Assembly (NCBI RefSeq): GCF_033060595.1
Contig: NZ_CP133038.1
Location: forward strand, 744,001 to 808,000
Length of the DNA: 64,000 bases
Reading direction: 5' to 3'
From: Pyramidobacter sp. YE332
GTDB taxonomy: Bacteria; Synergistota; Synergistia; Synergistales; Dethiosulfovibrionaceae
Shown: piece by piece, positions 1-8,267 of the stretch
How the letters are laid out: each line of letters opens with the position of its first letter
Position numbering within the stretch: position 1 is the stretch's first letter
Notes under the pieces: model-generated
The model's input: only the letters and a program-made list of their open reading frames with translations
What the model was told of the DNA's origin: nothing
Database searches by the model: none
Position numbers and translations under genes: made by a program

Positions 1-1
1 G

Positions 2-196
2 GGCATGATCGGCTCCGGCGACCGTTCCGAGCGCATCCGCACCTACAACTATCCGCAGAACCGCGTCACCGATCACCGCATCGGCCTGACGCTTTACAAG
101 CTCGAATACATGATGGACGGCGACCTTTACGAGATGATCAAAGCCCTCGTCATGGCCGAGCAGGCCGCCAAGCTCGAAGCGCTCGATGGTGTATAA
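2..196 (+). CDS. prfA: Peptide chain release factor 1, C-terminal end (partial)
   Basis: This is the last 64 codons of a release factor whose start lies before the window. The frame is open from the first bases to a TAA at 194-196. The visible residues [13 protein letters not shown], then [10 protein letters not shown], are the conserved block near the C-terminus of class I release factors. The GGQ motif and the anticodon-like tripeptide would be upstream and cannot be seen. RF1 recognises UAA/UAG and releases the peptide on the ribosome. Its end overlaps the start of prmC, whose product methylates the release-factor GGQ glutamine, so the two are probably co-translated. RF1 is preferred over RF2 because of the prmC linkage. 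Confidence 0.92.
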   Translation, partial: GMIGSGDRSERIRTYNYPQNRVTDHRIGLTLYKLEYMMDGDLYEMIKALVMAEQAAKLEALDGV

Positions 197-1046
197 GCCC
201 GGCACGCTGGGCGAACTGCGCGCGCTTTTGGCCGCCGAGCTGAAGGAACTCGATTCGCCGCTTCTCGAAGCCGACCTGATCCTCGCTCATTATGCCGGCA
301 AAGGGCGCGCCTGGGTCCACGCTCATCTGCCCGACGCCGCGCCCGCCGCCGTGGCGGAAGCGGCGCTGTCGGCCTGCGACCGGCGCAAGACGCGCGAGCC
401 GCTGCAATACATTTTGGGCTGCTGCGATTTCGACGGCCTTTCGCTGCTCGTCGAGGCGGGCTGCCTCGTGCCGCGCCCCGAAACGGAGCTGCTGGTGGAA
501 TGCGCGGCGGCAAATTTCGACGGCGGCGCGTTCCTCGACTGGGGCACAGGCACCGGCTGCGTGGCGCTGGCGCTGCTGAACCGCTTTCCGAACGCGCGGG
601 CGCTGATGGTGGAAAAAAATCCCGCCGACCTGCACTGCGCGCGACGCAATCTGGAAAAGTTCGGCTTCTCTCCTCGCGCCCGCCTGATCGCCAGCGAGGC
701 GCCCGAAGACATTCCCGGTTGCGAGGTCTCGCTCGTGGTGTCCAATCCCCCCTACGTCCCTTCCGGCGAAATCGAGCGTTTGATGCCCGAAGTCTCGCGT
801 TACGAGCCGCGGCTGGCCCTTGACGGCGGTCCCGACGGGCTGGAGCCGTACCGCTGGCTTTTTGAGCTCTGCGGGCGCGTGCTGCGCCCGGGCGGCTTCT
901 TCTGCGTCGAGTACGGCGGCGGCGCGCAGACGGCAGCGCTGCGCGCGCTCGCGCCGAAAGCTTTTCGTGAAACGGTTCTCTTGCGCGATATTGCCGGTTG
1001 TGATAGAGTGATCGGGTGGCGTTTTGCCGATGTTTTGCCGCAATGA
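186..1046 (+). CDS. prmC: Release factor glutamine methyltransferase PrmC (HemK)
   Basis: The product (286 residues) is an S-adenosylmethionine-dependent methyltransferase that modifies the glutamine of the GGQ motif in release factors RF1 and RF2. The SAM-binding glycine-rich motif ([13 protein letters not shown]) is at about residues 118-130 and the diagnostic NPPY motif at residues 187-190. The N-terminal helical substrate-binding domain ends in the usual REPLQYILG block near residue 70. Length is normal for the family. The ATG at 186 lies 11 bases inside the end of prfA, which supports both this start and the operon. Downstream is the separate trxB promoter. Confidence 0.95.
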   Translation: MVYKPGTLGELRALLAAELKELDSPLLEADLILAHYAGKGRAWVHAHLPDAAPAAVAEAALSACDRRKTREPLQYILGCCDFDGLSLLVEAGCLVPRPETELLVECAAANFDGGAFLDWGTGTGCVALALLNRFPNARALMVEKNPADLHCARRNLEKFGFSPRARLIASEAPEDIPGCEVSLVVSNPPYVPSGEIERLMPEVSRYEPRLALDGGPDGLEPYRWLFELCGRVLRPGGFFCVEYGGGAQTAALRALAPKAFRETVLLRDIAGCDRVIGWRFADVLPQ

Positions 1047-1061
1047 AACGTTTCTTGACTT

Positions 1062-1070
1062 TGATATAAT
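1062..1070 (+). promoter_or_regulatory. Extended -10 promoter for trxB
   Basis: TGATATAAT at 1062-1070 is a perfect extended -10 element (TGnTATAAT) about 70 bases before the trxB start. No good -35 box is seen at 17 bases, which is common for extended -10 promoters. It sits just after the prmC stop, so trxB has its own transcription start. Confidence 0.6.
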
Positions 1071-1094
1071 CTCGAATATGTTTCTTGTTTACAC

Positions 1095-1110
1095 CCGCTG
1101 ACGTCAGCGG
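1095..1110. promoter_or_regulatory. Perfect 16-bp palindrome in the trxB leader
   Basis: CCGCTGACGTCAGCGG is a perfect dyad centred about 34 bases downstream of the trxB -10 box and 38 bases before its start codon. There is no following T run, so it is not a terminator. It could be an operator for a dimeric repressor or a small mRNA hairpin. Its function is unknown. Confidence 0.5.
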
Positions 1111-1140
1111 AAAATCTCCGTGCAGAGAGGAAGATTTTAG

Positions 1141-2064
1141 ATGGAAGAAAGAGATGTTGTCATCATTGGCGGAGGCCCTGCCGGAATGGCTGCGGCCGTT
1201 TACTGCCGGCGCGCCGGACTGAAAACGGTCGTGCTGGAGCGGGGCAACTGGGGCGGCGCGATCAACCGCACCGAGGAGATCGAGAACTATCCCGCCATCA
1301 AGCACAGCAGCGGCCCCGAGATCGGCAAGATGTTCGTCGAGCACGCCAAGGCTTTCAACGCCGAGATGATCGACTGCACCGTCAACAGCATCAAGGAAGA
1401 CGGCAAGTTCAAGGTCGTTAGCACCAGCAAGGGCGATTACAAGGCCAAGGTCGTCATCGTGGCGACCGGCGCCGAGTTCCGCAAGCTGGGCTGCCCCGGC
1501 GAAGCCGAATACACCGGCAAAGGCGTGAGCTACTGCGCGACCTGCGACGCCGCCTTTACCGAAGGCGTCGACGTGGCCGTGGTCGGCGGCGGCAACACGG
1601 CCGTCGAAGAGGGCTGCTACCTGACCCAGTTCGCCAATAAAGTCTACATCATCCATCGCCGCGACCAGTTCCGCGCCGACGAGATGGCCGTCGAGCGCAT
1701 GCTCAAGAATCCTAAAGTCCAGCCCGTCTACAGCTCGGTCGTCGAGTCGATCGAGGGCGACGGCGACTTCGTGCAGAAGGTCGTGCTCAAGAACGTCAAG
1801 ACCGGCGAGATCAGCGACCTGCCCGTCGAGTTCGTGTTCATGTTCGTCGGCACCGAGCCCAACAACGAGCTCGTCAAGGATCTCGTCAAGTGCACCGAAA
1901 AGGGCGGCTGGGTCGTGGCCAACAGCAACATGGAAACCAGCGTCCCCGGCATCCTCGTCGCCGGCGACGTGCGCGACACGCCCCTGCGCCAGGTCATCAC
2001 CGCCGCCGCCGATGGCGCCGAAGCCGGCATGTCCGCTTACAAGTACATCGCCGAGAACTTCTAG
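1141..2064 (+). CDS. trxB: Thioredoxin reductase
   Basis: The product (307 residues) is a cytoplasmic flavoprotein that passes electrons from NADPH through FAD and a redox disulfide to thioredoxin. The N-terminal FAD-binding GGGPAG motif is at residues 10-15. The redox-active CATC motif is at residues 132-135 and a second nucleotide-binding motif (GGGNTA) is near residue 149. The C-terminal FAD contact block (GILVAGDVRDTPLRQV) is also present. The length fits low-molecular-weight bacterial TrxB. The ATG follows an AGAGAGGAAG ribosome-binding region. It is apparently monocistronic, with its own promoter, a palindrome in the leader and a strong terminator. The protein may use a ferredoxin-like donor in some anaerobes, but the NADPH-type motif favours classical TrxB. 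Confidence 0.95.
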   Translation: MEERDVVIIGGGPAGMAAAVYCRRAGLKTVVLERGNWGGAINRTEEIENYPAIKHSSGPEIGKMFVEHAKAFNAEMIDCTVNSIKEDGKFKVVSTSKGDYKAKVVIVATGAEFRKLGCPGEAEYTGKGVSYCATCDAAFTEGVDVAVVGGGNTAVEEGCYLTQFANKVYIIHRRDQFRADEMAVERMLKNPKVQPVYSSVVESIEGDGDFVQKVVLKNVKTGEISDLPVEFVFMFVGTEPNNELVKDLVKCTEKGGWVVANSNMETSVPGILVAGDVRDTPLRQVITAAADGAEAGMSAYKYIAENF

Positions 2065-2081
2065 CTTTTGCGATCCGGACG

Positions 2082-2124
2082 AAAAAATTCTGCGAACCGT
2101 TTTTGCGGTTCGCAGAATTTTTTT
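2082..2124 (+). terminator. Rho-independent terminator after trxB
   Basis: A stem of about 16 bp (AAATTCTGCGAACCG paired with CGGTTCGCAGAATTT) with a T-rich loop is followed by a run of Ts, 18 bases after the trxB stop codon. Confidence 0.88.
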
Positions 2125-2310
2125 ATCCACGCCCACGTCATGCAGAAAAGCCGGCCGTATATGCAAAAAGGAGCGGAGAAATATTTTAGACAGGGATATT
2201 TTCAGAGGGAAGGAACGCTGTAATTTGTGTTATACTCATTTAGAATAATATTTATTATCGATCCTGAAAGAATGATTTCGGGAATTTTACGGAAAAAGGA
2301 TGGTCCAGTG

Positions 2311-3852
2311 ATGAAGAAAGCATACGGCATTTTGGCTTTGGCGGCGCTGTTGTGCGGCGCGTTTGTTCTGCCGGGCGGGGCGTTGGCGACGGAATATCGC
2401 GAGGAAATGAACATCGCGATCACGGCAAACCCGCCGTCGTTGGAACCGCACAGTGTGAACTCCAATATCGTCGGCGCCATCGGTTCGCATATCTACGAGC
2501 CTCTGTTCGCCATGAACGCGCGCCACGAACCGACGGCGGTGCTGGCCGAGTCCTACGATGTCAGTGCCGACGGCAAGGTTTATACGATCAAATTGCGCCG
2601 CGGCGTAAAGTTCCACAACGGCCAGGAGATGAAGGCCGCAGACGTGACGGCGTCGATGGTGCACTGGCTCGGCGCTTCCGGCAAGGCCAAAGCGCTTCTG
2701 GGCGACACGGTCTTTACGGCCGACGGCGATTACACGGTGACGATGACGATGCCCGAGGCTTACGGCGACGCGCTCTCGGTGCTGGCTGCCCCTGTTCAGT
2801 TCGCGGCCGTCTATCCCCGCGCCCTGGCCGAAGAAGCTGCCGCGGGCAAGGGACTTTCCGCCTGCGTGGGCACCGGCCCGTATCGGCTGAAGGAGTGGAA
2901 GCAGGATCAGTACGTGCTGCTCGAGCGCTATGACGGTTATCGGCAGCCGGCCGTCGAGTCGTCGGGTTTTGCCGGCAGAAAGGGCGCTTTGACGGAGAGG
3001 CTTTGTTTCCGCGTGGTGGTCGATCCGGCGACGCGCGTTGCGGGGCTGCAGACAGGGCAGTTCGACGTGGTGGAAGACTTCCCTGCGGATCGCTATGCCG
3101 AACTGGCCGGCGACACGACGCTGAAGCTCCGCGCGAAGACGTCCGGCACGCTGAACATGTTCCTCAACACGACCAAGGGCATCATGGCAAACCGGAAGAT
3201 GCGTCAGGCCATTTTGGCGGCGATGAACTGCAGCGACGTCATGCTGGCCAGCTACGGTGAACCCGATCTGTACATTCTCGACCCGGGCTGGTGCAATCCC
3301 GACGACGCTTTGTGGGGCAGCGATGCGGGCAGGGAATACTACAATCAGAACAATCCCGAAAAGGCGAAAAAACTTCTGGCGGAGGCCGGGTACGAGAATG
3401 AAAAGATCGTGCTGGTGACGACGGCCGACTACGCGGAGATGTACAACGCCACGCTGGCGGTGCACGACCAGCTGCGGAAGGCGGGCATCAACGCCGAGGT
3501 GCAAAGCTACGACTTCGCCACGTTCATGGAGCGTCGCTCTGATCCCGACAAATTTAGCCTTTTCATTACGAGCAACGGTTACAACATGACGCCAGTGCAG
3601 CTGGCGGTGCTGATGAAGAACTGGGCTGGGCTCGATGTCCCCGAGGTTCCCGGGGGGATCGCCGCGATCCGACGCGCCGCTTCCCCTGAAGAGGCTTCGA
3701 AAGCCTGGGCGGAATTGCAGCGTTTTCTCTATGAATACGGCGCGGCCATCGTCTTCGGTCATTACAGCGACGTGTTCGGCGAGAGCGCGCGCACGGAAGG
3801 CGTGGATCTGCAGCGATTTGCGCTGTACTGGAACGCGCGCGTCACGAAATAG
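2311..3852 (+). CDS. ABC transporter periplasmic peptide-binding protein (SBP family 5)
   Basis: The product (513 residues) is the extracytoplasmic solute receptor of the dipeptide/oligopeptide importer encoded just downstream. It starts with a signal peptide (MKKAYGILALAALLCGAFVL, cut probably after ALA near residue 26); no proper lipobox is seen. The mature part has family 5 landmarks: NPPSLEPHSVNSN at the N-terminus, VKFHNGQEMKAADV near residue 110, and NTTKGIMANRKMRQAI in the second lobe. An in-frame start at 2227 is possible but would put 28 residues before the signal peptide, so ATG 2311 is preferred. A terminator-like hairpin after this gene suggests it is made in excess over the permease genes. 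The exact ligand (di- or oligopeptide, nickel chelate) cannot be told. Confidence 0.9.
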   Translation: MKKAYGILALAALLCGAFVLPGGALATEYREEMNIAITANPPSLEPHSVNSNIVGAIGSHIYEPLFAMNARHEPTAVLAESYDVSADGKVYTIKLRRGVKFHNGQEMKAADVTASMVHWLGASGKAKALLGDTVFTADGDYTVTMTMPEAYGDALSVLAAPVQFAAVYPRALAEEAAAGKGLSACVGTGPYRLKEWKQDQYVLLERYDGYRQPAVESSGFAGRKGALTERLCFRVVVDPATRVAGLQTGQFDVVEDFPADRYAELAGDTTLKLRAKTSGTLNMFLNTTKGIMANRKMRQAILAAMNCSDVMLASYGEPDLYILDPGWCNPDDALWGSDAGREYYNQNNPEKAKKLLAEAGYENEKIVLVTTADYAEMYNATLAVHDQLRKAGINAEVQSYDFATFMERRSDPDKFSLFITSNGYNMTPVQLAVLMKNWAGLDVPEVPGGIAAIRRAASPEEASKAWAELQRFLYEYGAAIVFGHYSDVFGESARTEGVDLQRFALYWNARVTK

Positions 3853-3880
3853 CGGCGCGGATAATCGAAGATTTTTACGG

Positions 3881-3908
3881 GCGGCGGGGAATTTCTCGCC
3901 GCTTTTTT
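3881..3908 (+). terminator. Hairpin with T run after the binding-protein gene
   Basis: GCGGCG and CGCCGC arms enclose a 10-base loop and are followed by six Ts. It may be a partial terminator that sets the receptor-to-permease ratio. The rest of the 254-base gap up to 4106 is AT-rich and shows no gene. Confidence 0.65.
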
Positions 3909-4106
3909 GTGGAGGGGCGGCGTATTTTTTGATATTGATTTTCGATGAAAAAGCATCATTGAAAATGCCGCGCTGGCGACCGTGCCGCAAAGAACGTGCG
4001 TCGCGCGATTTCGCGCAGTTTTCGACGCGCCGCTGGCGCTCTAAAAAGACCGGAGAAACTGTGCCCTTTTTAACGAAGACTCAGTAGAGAAGGGAGCGAC
4101 AAGGGG

Positions 4107-5057
4107 ATGCTCTCCTATGTATGCAGGCGAATCTGGGCGTTGATCCCAACGCTTTTTGTCGTGTCGGCGGCGGTGTTCCTCGTGGTTTATCTGATTCCCG
4201 GCGGCCCGGCGACGGCTCTGTTAGGGCTGGAGGCCGAACCTTCGGCGGTTGCCGCCCTGAATGCGGAGCTCGGCTTTGACCGTCCGTTTCTGACGCAGTA
4301 TGCCGACTGGCTTGTGCGGGCGCTGCGAGGTGACTGGGGCCAGTCTTTCTTTCTGCGTATGCCGGTCCTGTCGGCGTTGCGCGAATATTTCGGGCCGACT
4401 CTGAGCCTTGCCGTCTTGGCGCAGTGCGTCGCGCTGCTGATCGCGCTGCCGCTGGGCATCGCCGCAGCGTATCGGCACGGCACGTTCTTTGACGCGGCGA
4501 CGGTGTCTGCGTCGTTGCTGGGGACGGCGATGCCGGGGTTCCTGCTGAGTTTTTTTCTGATGCTGTTTTTCGGGCTGTCGCTGCGCTGGCTGCCGGTGGC
4601 GGGGTATGCGCCGCTCAGCCGGGGGCTCGCGGAGCATTTGCGTTATTTGCTGCTGCCGGCGCTTTCGCTGGGAATGGTGCAAGCGGCTTACATCACGCGC
4701 ATGTCGCGTTCGGCGCTGCTTGACGTGCTGCACAGCGGCTACATTCGCACGGCGCGCGCCAAAGGGCTGAGCGAAACGGCGGTACTGCTGGTTTATGGGC
4801 TGAAAAACGCCGCCCCCACAGTGTTGACTGTGGCTGGGCAGTCTTTCGGCAGTCTGCTGACGGGCACGATCGTCACCGAGACGATTTTCGGCATTCCCGG
4901 GCTGGGGATGCTGACGATGGGGGCGATCAGCCGGCGCGATGTCTTTGTGATTCAAGGCGTGGCGCTTTTTGTCGCGTTGATTTACGTGCTTGTCAATCTG
5001 GCGGTGGATCTGCTGTGTGCGTTTGTGGATCCTCGTATTCAGTTGGGACGACGGTAG
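4107..5057 (+). CDS. Peptide ABC transporter permease, DppB/OppB type
   Basis: The product (316 residues) is an inner-membrane subunit with about six hydrophobic segments. The first is at residues 10-30, and the DppB-type N-terminal block (FLVVYLIPGGPATALLG) follows. The EAA loop that contacts the ATPases is seen around residues 205-230 (YIRTARAKGLSETAVLL), and the ending DLLCAFVDPRIQLG is typical of the family. It pairs with the next gene to form the translocation pore. An AAGGGAG ribosome-binding site precedes ATG 4107. It is the first gene of a tight group of four (permease, permease, ATPase, ATPase). Confidence 0.92.
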   Translation: MLSYVCRRIWALIPTLFVVSAAVFLVVYLIPGGPATALLGLEAEPSAVAALNAELGFDRPFLTQYADWLVRALRGDWGQSFFLRMPVLSALREYFGPTLSLAVLAQCVALLIALPLGIAAAYRHGTFFDAATVSASLLGTAMPGFLLSFFLMLFFGLSLRWLPVAGYAPLSRGLAEHLRYLLLPALSLGMVQAAYITRMSRSALLDVLHSGYIRTARAKGLSETAVLLVYGLKNAAPTVLTVAGQSFGSLLTGTIVTETIFGIPGLGMLTMGAISRRDVFVIQGVALFVALIYVLVNLAVDLLCAFVDPRIQLGRR

Positions 5058-5068
5058 GGGGGCTTGCC

Positions 5069-5971
5069 GTGTTTTGGAGCGGACGAAGGATTTCTTTTCG
5101 CGGCGGCGAGGTGATTCTGGCGGAAGCGCGGCGGCGGGAGCGGGAACGTTTGTTCGCCAACACGGCGCTGCTTGCCGGGATTTGCGGTTGCGCCGCGGTA
5201 CTGCTGACGGCTTTCCTTGTTCCGGAGCTATGCGCTCTTGATCCCAATGTCATGGCGGTAACGGAGCGGCTTCAGCCGCCTTCGGCGCGTCACCTTTTCG
5301 GAACGGACCGCTTCGGGCGCGATCTCTTCATTCGCGTTGTCTATGGCGCGCGGGTGTCGCTGAGCGTGGGGGCTTGGGTCGCGTTTTTTTCGGGGCTCTG
5401 CGGCGCGGCGCTGGGGCTCTGCGCCAGTTATTTCAGGGCGCTCGACGGAGTGCTGATGCGCCTTTGCGACGGTTTGACGGCTATCCCGGGGATTCTGCTG
5501 GCCATCGCTTTGATGGCGGCGCTGGGGACGGGAAGCTGGAACGTGGCGCTCGCTCTGACAGCGGTTTACACGCCGGGCGTGGCGCGGGTGGTGCGCAGCC
5601 GTGCGCTTGTTGTGAAGCAGCAGCTTTATGTCGAGGCGGCGAAGGTGCAGGGGGCCGGCAGCGCGGCAATTCTCTGGAGGCTGATCTTGCCTGGGGTCGT
5701 TTCGCCGCTCGCCGTGCAGTTGTCGTTTATTTTCGCGCAGGCGATCATCGACGAAGCTTCGCTGAGTTTTCTCGGCGCGGGAATTCCGGCGCCGGCGGCG
5801 AGTTGGGGCAATATTCTTCAGGAAAGTCGTCAGGTGCTTCAGCGCGCGCCATGGACGATCGTCTTTCCAAGCGCCGCCGCCGTGTTCTGCGTGCTCAGTC
5901 TGAATCTTTTGGGCGACGGGTTGCGTGATTATCTTGATCCGCTCACGGAAAGCCGAGTGAGGAAAAAATGA
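5069..5971 (+). CDS. Peptide ABC transporter permease, DppC/OppC type
   Basis: The product (300 residues) is the second inner-membrane pore subunit. It has an N-terminal transmembrane helix, then the family block PSARHLFGTDRFGRDLFIRVVYGARVS split by its usual spacing, and an EAA loop (VEAAKVQGAGSAAILWR) near residues 190-206. The C-terminus LLGDGLRDYLDPL is the standard DppC ending. GTG 5069 is chosen because AGGGGGG lies six to seven bases upstream. A longer frame from 5015 would overlap the previous gene and lacks a ribosome-binding site. The stop overlaps the next start (ATGA). Confidence 0.92.
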   Translation: MFWSGRRISFRGGEVILAEARRRERERLFANTALLAGICGCAAVLLTAFLVPELCALDPNVMAVTERLQPPSARHLFGTDRFGRDLFIRVVYGARVSLSVGAWVAFFSGLCGAALGLCASYFRALDGVLMRLCDGLTAIPGILLAIALMAALGTGSWNVALALTAVYTPGVARVVRSRALVVKQQLYVEAAKVQGAGSAAILWRLILPGVVSPLAVQLSFIFAQAIIDEASLSFLGAGIPAPAASWGNILQESRQVLQRAPWTIVFPSAAAVFCVLSLNLLGDGLRDYLDPLTESRVRKK

Positions 5972-6981
5972 CGGCGAAACGATGGAAGGCGCGCGAACCT
6001 TTTCTGCAGATTCGCGGCCTGAAAGTAAAATTTCCTGAACGGGGTCGCGAACTTGTCGCTGTGGACGGCGTGGATCTGTCCATCGCGCGCGGAGAGATCG
6101 CCGGCGTGGCGGGCGAATCGGGCTCGGGCAAGAGCGTGATGTCGCAGTCGATCCTGCGGCTGGGCGCTTACGACTCGACGCAAAGCTGCGAAGGGGAGAT
6201 CCTTTTCGCGGGACAGGATCTTCTCAGGCTGCCGGAGGCTGAAATGCGTCGTCTGCGCGGCAGCCGCATTGCCGTGATCTTTCAGGATCCGATGACGTCG
6301 CTGAGTCCCGTACATACGGTGGCCCGTCAGATGACGGAGGTGCTGACGCTGCACCGGGACTGTTTGAAAATCGAGGCCCGCCGCCGCTGTGCCGAGCTTC
6401 TGGCGCGGACAGGCATCGCCGCGCCGGAGGCGTGCCTGCGCAAGTATCCTTTCGAACTTTCCGGCGGCATGCAGCAGCGCGTGATGATCGCCATGGCGCT
6501 GTGCTGCGAGCCCGAGCTGCTCATCGCCGACGAGCCGACGACGGCTCTTGACGCGACGGTGCAGCAGCAGATTCTCGAGCTTTTGGCAGGCCTGAACCGC
6601 GAGCTGGGCATGTCGGTGCTCTTTATTTCCCACAATCTGGGAGCGATCGCGCAGCTTTGTCACAGCGTGCACGTTATGTACCTCGGCCAGATTCTCGAAG
6701 AAGCTCCTGCCGCCGAGCTCTTTTCGCGCCCGCTCAATCCCTACACGCGCGGGCTTCTGCAGTGCGCGCCCCATCTTGACTCGCGGCGCGGCGGCCCCCT
6801 GCCGACGATTGCCGGCACCGTGCCTTCGCCGTATCGGACGCCGGCTGGCTGCCGTTTCTGCACGCGCTGTCCGGAGGCGGACGAGCGCTGCCGCAGCGCC
6901 GAACCGCCCATGGTCGAACCGGCGCCGGGGCACCGAGTGAAGTGCTGGAAGTACGCTGCCTCGGAAAGGAACTGCCTATGA
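5968..6981 (+). CDS. Peptide ABC transporter ATP-binding protein, DppD/OppD type
   Basis: The product (337 residues) is one of two ATPases that drive peptide import. Walker A is GESGSGKS at residues 49-56. The ABC signature LSGGMQQR and Walker B LLIADEPT lie in the middle, followed by the H-loop histidine in LFISHNLG. The C-terminal extension CRFCTRCPEADERC is the oligopeptide/dipeptide transporter C-terminal region, whose cysteines bind an iron-sulfur cluster in some members. Translational coupling is clear: ATGA overlaps the stop of the upstream permease and the start of the downstream ATPase. Confidence 0.94.
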   Translation: MTAKRWKAREPFLQIRGLKVKFPERGRELVAVDGVDLSIARGEIAGVAGESGSGKSVMSQSILRLGAYDSTQSCEGEILFAGQDLLRLPEAEMRRLRGSRIAVIFQDPMTSLSPVHTVARQMTEVLTLHRDCLKIEARRRCAELLARTGIAAPEACLRKYPFELSGGMQQRVMIAMALCCEPELLIADEPTTALDATVQQQILELLAGLNRELGMSVLFISHNLGAIAQLCHSVHVMYLGQILEEAPAAELFSRPLNPYTRGLLQCAPHLDSRRGGPLPTIAGTVPSPYRTPAGCRFCTRCPEADERCRSAEPPMVEPAPGHRVKCWKYAASERNCL

Positions 6982-7946
6982 ACGCCGTCGTGCAGATCAG
7001 AAATCTGCGGAAGTCGTATCCGATTTACGGACTCTGGGGCAAATTCCTGCCGCCGCGCGGCTGGCAGAAAGCGCTGGCCGACGTCTCGCTCGATCTGGAG
7101 CGCAGCGAGACCTATGGCCTCGTGGGAGAGTCGGGCTGCGGCAAGAGCACGCTGGCGCGCTCGATTTTGGGATTGGTTAAACCCGACGGCGGCGAAGTCC
7201 TTTATAAGGGCAGGGATCTGACGCGGCTTTCCGACCGCCAGTTCCGAACGCTGCGGCGCGATCTGCAAATGGTTTTTCAAAACACGCTCTCGTCGCTGAA
7301 TCCCCGCAAGCGCGTCGGCGAACTGCTCGAAGAGCCGCTGCTTGCGCAGCGTATGGGAAACCGGTCGCAGCGCTGCGAAAAGATTGTTGCGGCGATGCGG
7401 GGCGTCGGCCTTTCGGAGGAATATTACTTTCGTTGGCCGCACGAGCTTTCCGGCGGCCAGCTGCAACGGTTGGGCATCGCCCGCGCGCTGATCGTCGAAC
7501 CTCGCGTTGTGGTGTGCGACGAACCCGTCTCGGCGTTGGACGTTTCCATTCAGGCGCAGGTGCTGAACACGCTGCTGGAACTTCAGCGGCGCATGAAGCT
7601 GACCATGCTGTTCATCTCGCACGACATCGGCGTAGTGCGCGTCATGTCTCACCGCATCGGCGTCATGTACGTGGGAACGCTGGTGGAGGAAGCGGCGACG
7701 GACGAACTCTTCGCCCGTCCTTTGCATCCCTACACACGCGCGCTTTTCGACTCGGTCCCCGATTACAAGGAAACGGGGCGTTCCCGGCCGGCGCTGCGCG
7801 GCGAGCCGCCGCTGCACGATGACGCGTTCCGCGGCTGCGTTTTTCACACGCGTTGTCCTCTGGCCCAAAAACGATGCTTTGCGGAAACGCCGCCGCTGCG
7901 CCGCCTCGAAAGCGGGCGGCGCGTCGCCTGCCATCTGGCGGAATGA
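6978..7946 (+). CDS. Peptide ABC transporter ATP-binding protein, DppF/OppF type
   Basis: The product (322 residues) is the partner ATPase. Walker A is GESGCGKST at residues 50-58. The signature LSGGQLQR and Walker B VVCDEPVSALD follow, with the H-loop in LFISHDIG. The C-terminal cysteine block CVFHTRCPLAQKRC matches that of its partner. ATG 6978 has an AAAGGA site eight bases upstream and overlaps the previous stop in an ATGA arrangement; the frame open from 6942 would overlap more and has no such site. It ends the importer operon and is followed by a strong terminator. Confidence 0.93.
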   Translation: MNAVVQIRNLRKSYPIYGLWGKFLPPRGWQKALADVSLDLERSETYGLVGESGCGKSTLARSILGLVKPDGGEVLYKGRDLTRLSDRQFRTLRRDLQMVFQNTLSSLNPRKRVGELLEEPLLAQRMGNRSQRCEKIVAAMRGVGLSEEYYFRWPHELSGGQLQRLGIARALIVEPRVVVCDEPVSALDVSIQAQVLNTLLELQRRMKLTMLFISHDIGVVRVMSHRIGVMYVGTLVEEAATDELFARPLHPYTRALFDSVPDYKETGRSRPALRGEPPLHDDAFRGCVFHTRCPLAQKRCFAETPPLRRLESGRRVACHLAE

Positions 7947-8011
7947 GCCTCCGCGCCCACATAACGAAAAATCGCCGCCGCGCCGCAGAAGAATCCGCGC
8001 GAGGCGGGGCG

Positions 8012-8047
8012 AAAAGCTTGATGATTCCGGGATCATCAAGCTTTTTT
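8012..8047 (+). terminator. Terminator of the peptide importer operon
   Basis: A near-perfect stem (AAAGCTTGATGAT paired with ATCATCAAGCTTT) with a short loop and a six-T tail, 66 bases after the last ATPase gene. The gap 7947-8267 holds only this terminator plus the heat-shock promoter and operator. Confidence 0.9.
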
Positions 8048-8168
8048 CATGGAAAACATCACGCGCGGATCGCGTTCCATGGAAAGAACGTTCAGGGTAT
8101 TTCGAGCCCTGCGACCGTGTGTGTTTTGATCATTTGTTTGAACAAATAAAAAATATGTCTGACCAGAC

Positions 8169-8197
8169 TTGACATTAAATCTACTTCCTGCTATTCT
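8169..8197 (+). promoter_or_regulatory. Sigma-A promoter of the hrcA operon
   Basis: TTGACA at 8169-8174 and TATTCT at 8192-8197 are separated by exactly 17 bases. Transcription would start just before or within the CIRCE operator that follows. Confidence 0.85.
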
Positions 8198-8216
8198 CTC
8201 ATGCGTAATAGATGCA

Positions 8217-8243
8217 TTAGCACTCCTTTTAATTGAGTGCTAA
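8217..8243. promoter_or_regulatory. CIRCE operator (HrcA binding site)
   Basis: TTAGCACTC (8217-8225), a nine-base spacer and GAGTGCTAA (8235-8243) match the CIRCE consensus without a mismatch. HrcA bound here would block the promoter just upstream. As hrcA is the first gene, the operon is self-repressed until heat shock titrates GroE away. Confidence 0.97.
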
Positions 8244-8267
8244 TAACATGGAAGGAGGTGCGAGGCC

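Noticed and set aside
127-2166. Very long open frame on the minus strand across prmC and trxB
   Set aside because: It is the antisense shadow of two well-supported genes, with low-complexity composition caused by GC-rich codons and no start signals.
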